In this document: piece after piece, positions 1 through 4,202 of the stretch
How the letters are laid out: the number at the start of each line of letters is the position of its first letter
Numbering within the stretch: position 1 is the first letter of the stretch
Assembly: GCA_902495945.1 (NCBI GenBank)
Contig: CABUZD010000122.1
Span: 1-5,481, forward strand
Reading direction: 5' to 3'
Length of the DNA stretch: 5,481 nt
Source: an uncultured Collinsella sp.
GTDB lineage: Bacteria; Actinomycetota; Coriobacteriia; Coriobacteriales; Coriobacteriaceae
Notes under the pieces: model-generated
The model's database searches: none
Seen by the model: the letters and a program-made list of their open reading frames with translations, nothing else
What the model was told of the DNA's origin: nothing
Made by a program: the position numbers and the translations under genes

Positions 1-156
1 GGCGCGCTTGCGGGCACGGGCGATGCCAACGCTCCCCTAACCGCAGCCGCAGCAGCACTCGCCGCGGCTGGCGCCGGCCTCGTCGCCTACAGCGCCCGCC
101 GCACGGCGCTCGAAAGCGATACCGCCAATGAGGCCAATTCGGATAGGCCTCGCTAG
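1..156 (+). CDS. C-terminal end of a sortase-anchored cell-surface protein (5' truncated)
   Basis: Only the last 51 residues are in the window, read in frame from base 1 to a TAG stop at 154-156. They form a classic cell-wall sorting signal. A pentapeptide LAGTG followed by D lies at fragment residues 3-8 (bases 7-24). An alanine-rich hydrophobic segment covers about residues 12-31, and two arginines sit at 33-34. The 17 residues after the arginines are polar, a longer tail than usual. The motif has alanine where LPXTG has proline. LAXTG is the signal known for class E sortases of Actinobacteria, so this protein would be cleaved between T and G and joined to the cell wall. The function of the missing extracellular part cannot be inferred. 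The gene runs towards the minus-strand membrane protein gene, and the shared hairpin at 209-238 lies between them. Confidence 0.75.
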   Translation, partial: GALAGTGDANAPLTAAAAALAAAGAGLVAYSARRTALESDTANEANSDRPR

Positions 157-177
157 CTCCTAGTTACTTTTGCGAAC

Positions 178-238
178 AGCGCTGACCCTGCCCATCGAAC
201 ACCAAAAGGGGCTGGCTCTGATAACCCAGAGCCAGCCC
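178..238 (-). repeat. 61-bp terminator-containing direct repeat, copy 1
   Basis: This stretch aligns without gaps to 1221-1281 with 51 of 61 identical positions, and all 10 differences are transitions. It contains the 12-bp terminator hairpin and A-run (T-run on the minus strand), plus a 4-bp mini-hairpin at 190-200 and an outer conserved flank. It lies directly downstream of the minus-strand membrane protein gene, in the same relation that copy 2 has to the lipoprotein gene. Confidence 0.8.
204..238 (-). terminator. Rho-independent terminator of the regulator/membrane-protein operon
   Basis: On the minus strand a perfect 12-bp stem (GGGCTGGCTCTG with CAGAGCCAGCCC, loop of 6 bases at 221-226) is followed by CC and then TTTT. 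It begins 8 bases after the TAA stop of the membrane protein gene at 247. On the plus strand the hairpin is followed by ATTACG with no T-run, so it would be a weak terminator at best for the converging surface-protein gene. Confidence 0.85.
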
Positions 239-246
239 ATTACGCA

Positions 247-831
247 TTAGATATCGTCAGTGGAGTCGAGTTCTGCCTCGAGCTTGGCACGGCGTCTTTT
301 CGCCGTGAAAAACGTTGCGCACAGGGCAGCAAACGTAGCCGCGAAAATCGTCGCACCGCAGAACACGCCCGTGGCCAGGTTCGCCAACCAAAAGACGCTT
401 TCGAGCGGTACGATCTGCGCCTCAGCGATACAGCGCATTGCAGCAATAACAAGCGCGAACGCGGCGCCGCTAAGGCCGCTGACAAGCAGGAAATATCCAA
501 CAGGAAGATGCTCGGTTTGCCCAAAACGATTGGTATCGACATAGCCCTTCCGCGTTTGCAGTCCTGCGCAAATCAACATCACGAGAACGAGCCACAAATA
601 CATGGCTGCCTCGAACGGCGTTGCAAAGCCATGCGGCATTTCACTGGCGTCGCTGTGAACCCACGCAACCTGTCGAGCTATAAACTGGTAGAAAAAGATC
701 ATCAACATGCCAAACGAAAGCAGCACGAAACCAATCTTGTAGATCTTCGCGCTCTCAGCCTCCAGGCGCTCATCCTTTGGACCGGCATATTCACGCCACT
801 TTTGCACGAGCTTTAAATCTTCAAATTTCAT
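247..831 (-). CDS. Four-pass membrane protein, regulator-coupled (DUF6773-like)
   Basis: This 194-residue protein has no signal peptide but four predicted membrane helices, at about residues 33-52, 73-91, 111-132 and 146-175. A charged N-terminal stretch of about 30 residues ends in the segment DERLEAESAKIYKIG just before helix 1, and a basic KRRR at 178-181 precedes an acidic tail. The DER...IYKIG pattern, the size and the position behind a small XRE regulator recall the DUF6773-type membrane proteins that are often paired with such regulators. I assign this from memory of the family's general shape, so it is tentative. The start is supported by AGGAG six bases upstream, which overlaps the stop codon of the regulator gene, so translation is probably coupled. 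The biochemical function is unknown. A role as the membrane target or sensor of the module is inference only. The gene ends at the copy 1 terminator. Confidence 0.85.
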   Translation of the reverse strand: MKFEDLKLVQKWREYAGPKDERLEAESAKIYKIGFVLLSFGMLMIFFYQFIARQVAWVHSDASEMPHGFATPFEAAMYLWLVLVMLICAGLQTRKGYVDTNRFGQTEHLPVGYFLLVSGLSGAAFALVIAAMRCIAEAQIVPLESVFWLANLATGVFCGATIFAATFAALCATFFTAKRRRAKLEAELDSTDDI

Positions 832-837
832 AGCGGA

Positions 838-842
838 CTCCT
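838..842 (-). promoter_or_regulatory. Ribosome binding site overlapping the regulator stop codon
   Basis: The minus-strand sequence TAGGAG combines the TAG stop of the XRE gene (841-843) with an AGGAG Shine-Dalgarno for the membrane protein gene, 6 bases before its ATG. Ribosomes finishing the regulator are therefore placed at the next start, which points to coupled translation of the two genes. Confidence 0.75.
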
Positions 843-1071
843 AAAGAGCGTCAGGGTCGACGTCGCTCTCGTCTTCCCAAAACAAGTCGTTCAACGTAAC
901 GCGTAGCGCTTTACAGATTGCCACGCACAAATTGAGCGTGGGGTTGTAGCCGCCCGCCTCGATCAGGCCGATGGTCTGGCGCGTAACGCCCACGGCCTCG
1001 GCCAAGTCAGCTTGCGAAAGGCCAACCGCCGCGCGTGCCGCCTTCATGCGTAGGTTCTTTTTGCCCGGCAT
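841..1071 (-). CDS. XRE-family helix-turn-helix transcriptional regulator
   Basis: This is a 76-residue DNA-binding protein of the short Cro/CI-like type. The helix-turn-helix runs from about residue 19 to 38 (LSQADLAEAVGVTRQTIGLIE), with the recognition helix at about 30-38. It is followed by the typical YNPTLNLCVAICKALRVTL and NDLFW pattern, in which the NP-T-L turn packs the fourth helix. A longer frame opens at 1131, but I chose the ATG at 1071. AAAGGA sits at the proper distance before it, the conserved domain starts right after it, and the extra 20 residues would begin upstream of the predicted transcription start. The tail (EDESDVDPDAL) is acidic. The gene is first in a two-gene unit with the membrane protein 9 bases downstream. 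Repeated sequences around its promoter suggest it represses itself, which is inference. Confidence 0.9.
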   Translation of the reverse strand: MPGKKNLRMKAARAAVGLSQADLAEAVGVTRQTIGLIEAGGYNPTLNLCVAICKALRVTLNDLFWEDESDVDPDAL

Positions 1072-1087
1072 GGAGTTCCTTTCGTAG

Positions 1088-1101
1088 TAATGGACAGATA
1101 T
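1088..1101. promoter_or_regulatory. Operator-like site O1 (inverted relative to O2)
   Basis: TAATGGACAGATAT recurs in inverted orientation at 1151-1163 with one base missing. O1 also overlaps a 12-bp imperfect palindrome at 1094-1105 (ACAGATATCCGT, 10 of 12 positions symmetric). It lies in the predicted leader, between the transcription start and the regulator's ribosome binding site. It is a candidate binding site for the XRE protein. Confidence 0.5.
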
Positions 1102-1119
1102 CCGTTGCAACATGGCAGA

Positions 1120-1148
1120 AATATATTGCATCTATCAGAAGGTGTCAA
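1120..1148 (-). promoter_or_regulatory. Sigma-A-type promoter of the XRE/membrane-protein operon
   Basis: On the minus strand a perfect -35 TTGACA (1143-1148) is separated by 17 bases from a -10 TATATT (1120-1125). Transcription would start near 1113, giving a leader of about 42 bases. This is the strongest promoter match in the window. Operator-like repeats O1 and O2 lie on either side of it. Confidence 0.8.
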
Positions 1149-1150
1149 CT

Positions 1151-1163
1151 ATATCTGTCATTA
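1151..1163. promoter_or_regulatory. Operator-like site O2, just upstream of the -35 box
   Basis: ATATCTGTCATTA is the reverse complement of O1 apart from one missing base. It ends two bases short of the TTGACA box. Its centre lies about 63 bp, close to six helical turns, from the centre of O1. It is absent from the predicted transcript, so the O1/O2 symmetry must act on DNA rather than as an RNA hairpin. Confidence 0.45.
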
Positions 1164-1171
1164 TGGAAATC

Positions 1172-1184
1172 ATATTCGTCATTG
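1172..1184. promoter_or_regulatory. Weaker operator-like site O3, direct repeat of O2
   Basis: ATATTCGTCATTG matches O2 at 10 of 13 positions. It lies exactly 21 bp, two helical turns, further upstream. The spacing supports binding on the same DNA face, but the match is short enough to arise by chance. Confidence 0.3.
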
Positions 1185-1220
1185 CGCGCACGGTACCCCG
1201 CTGTACCCGAAACCGCGCGA

Positions 1221-1281
1221 GGCACTGGCCCTGCTCATCGAGCACCAAAAAGGGCTGGCCCCGATAACTCGGAGCCAGCCC
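1221..1281 (-). repeat. 61-bp terminator-containing direct repeat, copy 2
   Basis: This is the partner of 178-238 (51 of 61 identical, same orientation, offset 1043 bp). It lies between the regulator's promoter region and the end of the lipoprotein gene. The two copies bracket the whole regulator/membrane-protein unit. Confidence 0.8.
1247..1281 (-). terminator. Rho-independent terminator of the lipoprotein gene
   Basis: On the minus strand a 12-bp stem (arms 1270-1281 and 1252-1263, 6-base loop) is followed directly by TTTTT. The stem keeps all 12 pairs as RNA only on the minus strand, where one is a U-G wobble; on the plus strand that position is a C-A mismatch. It begins 28 bases past the lipoprotein stop at 1310. 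Confidence 0.85.
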
Positions 1282-1309
1282 TGAGTCGCCTGACATGGGA
1301 ATCACAGCG

Positions 1310-2326
1310 CTACTTGAGCTTTAGCGCCTCCATCATGGGCACGGCGGCGTCCCAATCGATCTTCCAGCCAATCGACACGCGGACGGTTTCACCCGTTGCG
1401 GGAGCCGTCGCAAACAGCGTATGGCCGTTGTCGGGACCGGTAAAGCGCAGCCACGTTATGCCGTTGTACTCGACCTGGTCGGTTGTTGTCTCCTTGCCTT
1501 CATAGACCCGCTCCAGGCTTGCAACCTCTTCCTCCGGCGAACGCGGGAAGATACTGATGTGCAGGCGTCCTCCAGTCTCGTCGTGGAAGAAGTCTGCCTT
1601 TTCGTGCTCTTCGTTGGACGAATCCAGCGTGTACCCATCGGCGGCCTCGATACTGTACGATGCGCAATCGATGCCGGTCATATTGGCCGCGTCACCAGAA
1701 TCGGCCACACCGCCGGCCGCCTTGAACTCCTTGGTCTCGCACCCCGTGGTATCAAAGTGCATGGCCTCATGATTCTTGGCGGGGGCGTAAGCATCTACGA
1801 ACTCGACAGTGATGGGCCCGTAGTACGCCGTCTTGGGCGCCCAGAAATACACGTACTCAACAGTCTCGCCCGGACCGATATCTGGCCTCTCGGAAAGATC
1901 GATGCCCTCGTGAAGCTCATCGGGAGCCTCGCTTGCAACGTAATCGAGCACGGCCGCCTTGCCGGAAGTAAACAACGGGTCGCCTGCCTCAAGATCGCCC
2001 TGGGCAGCATGCACGTTAAAGGAGCTAAACGTCCTGTTCTTTGCATTGTTGTTGGTGATCTTGACGTGCAGGTAAAAGCCGTCCTGCAGCTTAGCGTCGC
2101 CGCGATAGAACGTACCGTGGGCTACCGACTCATAGGTAATGCCTGCCACCTCGACCGTCTGCGAATCATAGGACTTCTTCCCTACGGGAGCACTGCCGCC
2201 GCCTGAGCTGCCAGCCGAGCCACTCGGCGCATTTCCGCCGCAACCGGCAAGGGTGCAAGCCAGCACGGCCGAAAGCGTCACGGTGGGAATTCCTAACAGC
2301 AGCTTCCTTGTCACGGGCTTCATCAT
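1310..2326 (-). CDS. Secreted lipoprotein of unknown function
   Basis: This is a 338-residue protein exported and lipid-anchored on the outer face of the membrane. The signal peptide has basic residues at 3-8, a hydrophobic core at 9-26 and the lipobox LAGC, with lipidated cysteine at 29. A low-complexity Gly/Ser linker covers 30-49. Residues 58-178 look like an immunoglobulin-like beta domain of the kind in DUF4352/DUF5067 lipoproteins: FYLHVKITNNN at 84-94, then PGETVEYVYFW at 152-162. Residues 222-338 form a second compact alpha/beta domain ending in PMMEALKLK. Family assignments are by resemblance only. Cysteines 196 and 221 could form a disulfide. The open frame reaches to 2449, but I chose the first of two adjacent ATG codons at 2326, because AAAGGAG lies 8 bases before it and the signal peptide starts there. 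No convincing promoter is visible upstream. Copy 2 terminates it. Confidence 0.85.
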   Translation of the reverse strand: MMKPVTRKLLLGIPTVTLSAVLACTLAGCGGNAPSGSAGSSGGGSAPVGKKSYDSQTVEVAGITYESVAHGTFYRGDAKLQDGFYLHVKITNNNAKNRTFSSFNVHAAQGDLEAGDPLFTSGKAAVLDYVASEAPDELHEGIDLSERPDIGPGETVEYVYFWAPKTAYYGPITVEFVDAYAPAKNHEAMHFDTTGCETKEFKAAGGVADSGDAANMTGIDCASYSIEAADGYTLDSSNEEHEKADFFHDETGGRLHISIFPRSPEEEVASLERVYEGKETTTDQVEYNGITWLRFTGPDNGHTLFATAPATGETVRVSIGWKIDWDAAVPMMEALKLK

Positions 2327-2641
2327 CCTCACCGCTCCTTTCGGCTTGCCGCTCATCCGTTGCCCGAATCGCAAGTCGACTCCGTGGCATCGGCTTCCAC
2401 TATGAGCGTATGGCAAGAAGCAGCGCCGGCGAAGTGACCCGTGGCCCAACTAGCAACCGCCCAGCATCCCCTATGGACCAAAAAGACTCGTATACGCACG
2501 CCCTCGGCCCATAAAATGAGACGCCTGTCCCAATGTTCGATTTGAGCCATCCACGCGGCACTTTTCGGCAAACGTATCCAGCCGCAAACAAAATGAAGCG
2601 GGCTCATCCGTCTTCAAACTTAATCGGGCAGAAACGAGTAA
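2327..2641. other. Intergenic stretch without a supported gene
   Basis: These 315 bases hold the ribosome binding site of the lipoprotein gene at the left end. Beyond that I see no intact gene, clear promoter or terminator. Several short frames are open on both strands, including a minus-strand frame of 84 codons over 2353-2607. They overlap one another, and none shows a recognisable domain or a good ribosome binding site. A long untranslated leader, a small RNA or a dispersed intergenic repeat remains possible. Confidence 0.5.
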
Positions 2642-2722
2642 GTGGAATTCATCGGTAAGGAGCGTGGGCTCACCCGCATTATTAAGAAGACCCTCAAGGC
2701 GCCCGAGCAGCGCAATGATTTA
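2642..2722 (+). pseudogene. Probable N-terminal remnant of another AAA ATPase
   Basis: A plus-strand frame starts with GTG at 2642, directly after a TAA. It reads VEFIGKERGLTRIIKKTLKA then PEQRNDL. This resembles the start of the archaeal-type/DUF234 AAA ATPases, which begin FIGRExEL, have a basic helix, and then run QRNxLIYGRRRVGKS into the Walker A loop. Here the resemblance ends at NDL. The next codons read DRR and then proline-rich sequence, with no Walker A motif, and the frame stops at 2795-2797. The GTG has only a weak ribosome binding site. I read it as a gene fragment broken by deletion before the P-loop. The evidence is one short match from memory. Confidence 0.4.
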
Positions 2723-2741
2723 GATAGGCGTCCACCGCCCG

Positions 2742-2843
2742 CTATTCGACATCCGACCCCTCCCCCATCAGCCATCGGGCGAGGTCGACCACCTTAATCC
2801 CCTCATAATCAACAGCCTCGTGCTTTGTTCGCGCAATGACCAT
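2742..2843 (-). pseudogene. Detached C-terminal 33 codons of the DUF4143 ATPase
   Basis: Directly after the TAG at 2844-2846, and in the same frame, the minus strand continues with MVIARTKHEA, then VDYEGIKVVDLARWLMGEG and SDVE, up to a TAG at 2742-2744. This is the expected end of a DUF4143 ATPase: the conserved YPK-hydrophobic-IA strand, a DYEGI turn, and the closing DLARWLMG helix. The full-length gene would be 402 codons. It could be translated only by readthrough or by restart at the ATG that immediately follows the stop, and I see no ribosome binding site for a restart. Confidence 0.7.
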
Positions 2844-3950
2844 CTAGGGATACGCATCACGTATCGCAAGCAGAGGTGCCACTTCGCGCTCAAAGGTTTC
2901 CTGACGCGAAATGTCATCGCTAACTTGGATATACACTCGCTCATCGCGACGAATTGCCACGAAGTCGATTTCCTTCTTATAAAGCACCCCGATATAGATT
3001 TCCCAACCGCGTCTTAGGAGCTCTAAAGCGACCATATTTTCATATACATGCCCGAAGTCGAGTTTTTTAGTTCCAAGTTTTGCGTATCTGATTGCATGAT
3101 CCGATAAATAGTATTTATCACCCGAAGCGAGGTACTTTTTACCGCCTACGTCATAGCGGCGCACTCGATAGAACGCAAAGGCCTGGCATAAAAATCCGAG
3201 GTACTGGGCGAGCGTTGCCACGGAAACGCGCGTTCCGGCAGCATCCAGTGCAGCCGCAATCCCACTAACAGAAGATATGTTACCGATATTGTCCATTAGG
3301 AAATCGCATGCACGTTCTAGTTGCACTTTGTTACGAACTCCATGCTTTTCTTCCACATCACGCAAAACCAAGACATCTAGCACGTTCGCAATATATCGAT
3401 AGCGAGCTCGCTCGCTAGGATACAAATACGAGCCAGGCATTCCGCCCTCTCTCAAATATCGGTCAAGCGCTTCGTCCGGGTTGTGAATTCCGTGATATGT
3501 CGAAAACTCAAGCAAGGAGAACGGAAATACTTCGACCTCATATGTCCGCCCGCGAAAAAGCGTCGCCAAGTCACTCGAAAGCAAGAATGCGTTGGAGCCA
3601 GTAACGTAGATATCGTATTTACCCGATGCATGAAGGCTATTGACCGCTTTTTCGAACCCAACGCAAGTTTGCACCTCATCGATCATCACAATGTTATCGA
3701 GGCCCTCGCAATAGCTTTCCTCAACGTAGCGATGCAATGCTCGATAATCCGTTAGCTCCTCGAATTCGAGGAGATTGAAATTGATGCGGATAATATTGGC
3801 ATCAGGGTCGGCCTCACGAATGCGATCGGCAAGAGCTTCCAGTAGAACAGATTTGCCGCACCTACGAATGCCGGTAATAACCTTGATGTCCGGCGTTCCC
3901 TTAGCGCCAAGAAGCGCTTCCATATATTGAGGACGTTCGATAATCTTCAT
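2844..3950 (-). CDS. AAA ATPase with DUF4143 domain, truncated by amber codon
   Basis: The 368-residue product has an N-terminal P-loop ATPase domain: Walker A GIRRCGKS at 27-34, Walker B IVMIDEVQ at 87-94, a sensor segment YVTGSNA at 115-121 and LFRGR at 131-135. A DUF4143 domain fills the C-terminal half, including YENMVALELLRRGWEI, EIDFVAIRRDERVYIQVS and the ETFEREVAPLLAIRDAYP signature. The EIDFV...YIQV arrangement is the PD-(D/E)XK nuclease-like fold seen in this family. These ATPases are common, multicopy accessory genes; their cellular role is not established. Translation stops at TAG 2844-2846, where the family usually has lysine after YP, so the last strand and helix are lost. The start ATG at 3950 has GGTGAT upstream. 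The gene and its flanks are visibly more AT-rich than their neighbours. It may be non-functional, or the stop may be a strain-specific mutation or a sequencing error. Confidence 0.85.
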   Translation of the reverse strand: MKIIERPQYMEALLGAKGTPDIKVITGIRRCGKSVLLEALADRIREADPDANIIRINFNLLEFEELTDYRALHRYVEESYCEGLDNIVMIDEVQTCVGFEKAVNSLHASGKYDIYVTGSNAFLLSSDLATLFRGRTYEVEVFPFSLLEFSTYHGIHNPDEALDRYLREGGMPGSYLYPSERARYRYIANVLDVLVLRDVEEKHGVRNKVQLERACDFLMDNIGNISSVSGIAAALDAAGTRVSVATLAQYLGFLCQAFAFYRVRRYDVGGKKYLASGDKYYLSDHAIRYAKLGTKKLDFGHVYENMVALELLRRGWEIYIGVLYKKEIDFVAIRRDERVYIQVSDDISRQETFEREVAPLLAIRDAYP

Positions 3951-4000
3951 ATCATCACCGTTCTATTAAATAAAAGCTCTTCTGATTCGTTTTTGTTTAG

Positions 4001-4030
4001 TATATATGAGGTTCTAATAAATGAAATCAA
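4001..4030 (-). promoter_or_regulatory. Candidate promoter of the DUF4143 ATPase gene
   Basis: On the minus strand TTGATT (4025-4030) and TATATA (4001-4006) are 18 bases apart. This places the start near 3994 and gives a leader of about 44 bases. The -35 box falls inside the left arm of an 11-bp inverted repeat. The region is very AT-rich, so chance matches are easy. Confidence 0.45.
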
Positions 4031-4048
4031 ATATCTATTGATTTCATT
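4020..4048. repeat. 11-bp perfect inverted repeat, possible operator
   Basis: AATGAAATCAA (4020-4030) and TTGATTTCATT (4038-4048) are exact reverse complements separated by 7 bases. The left arm contains the candidate -35 of the ATPase promoter. The low GC content and the lack of an adjacent T-run downstream of the stem argue against a terminator, although TTTTTT appears at 4055-4060. A repressor site is the simpler reading. Confidence 0.55.
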
Positions 4049-4058
4049 CAGCTATTTT

Positions 4059-4088
4059 TTCCAATATCGTATTATCAGTCTATATACT
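4059..4088 (+). promoter_or_regulatory. Candidate promoter of the topoisomerase gene
   Basis: A good -10 TATACT (4083-4088) has only a weak -35 (TTCCAA, 18-base spacing). Transcription would start near 4095, inside the SOS box, giving a leader of about 108 bases. The position relative to the LexA site is what makes this candidate credible. Confidence 0.4.
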
Positions 4089-4089
4089 C

Positions 4090-4103
4090 CGAACGATTGT
4101 TCG
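4090..4103. promoter_or_regulatory. LexA (SOS) box upstream of the topoisomerase gene
   Basis: CGAACGATTGTTCG is a perfect CGAAC-N4-GTTCG palindrome, which is the Gram-positive/actinobacterial LexA operator. It sits one base past a TATACT -10 hexamer, so bound LexA would cover the transcription start. It lies 100 bases before the topoisomerase ATG and about 60 bases upstream of the -35 of the divergent ATPase promoter, so the topoisomerase gene is the likelier target. Confidence 0.7.
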
Positions 4104-4190
4104 ATGGATTTCGTGTTGGCTGGAATCGCCCAAGGGCTGGGCTATGCTACCTTGACTATCTATATGACTAAAACGCAGCAAAGGAGCATC

Positions 4191-4197
4191 GAGAGGG
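4191..4197 (+). promoter_or_regulatory. Ribosome binding site of the topoisomerase gene
   Basis: GAGAGGG lies 5 bases before the ATG at 4203. A better match, AAAGGAG at 4180-4186, is 16 bases away, which is too far for this ATG, and no in-frame start lies nearer to it. Confidence 0.45.
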
Positions 4198-4202
4198 CGA
4201 GC

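Noticed and set aside
1072..1131. Longer start of the XRE regulator at 1131
   Set aside because: The extra 20 codons begin before the predicted transcription start and lack a ribosome binding site, whereas the ATG at 1071 has a good one.
1186..1219. Bulged GC-rich hairpin near the regulator promoter
   Set aside because: The arms pair only with a two-base bulge and there is no T-run; not enough to call a terminator or an RNA element.
1035..1505. Plus-strand frame of 156 codons across the regulator promoter and terminator
   Set aside because: It crosses a promoter, a terminator and parts of two real genes, and has no domain.
1421..2206. Plus-strand frame of 261 codons opposite the lipoprotein gene
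   Set aside because: The minus strand encodes a clear lipoprotein with a signal peptide and ribosome binding site. The plus frame has no such support.
2473..2514. Short plus-strand frame MDQKDSYTHALGP
   Set aside because: Thirteen codons with no ribosome binding site; nothing in the sequence supports translation.
2353..2607. Minus-strand frame of 84 codons upstream of the lipoprotein gene
   Set aside because: It is rich in Trp, His and Cys, has no ribosome binding site or domain, and overlaps other open frames of equal quality.
4152..4157. TTGACT as a -35 box for the topoisomerase gene
   Set aside because: No acceptable -10 hexamer lies 16-18 bases downstream; the sequence there is GC-rich and unlike TATAAT.
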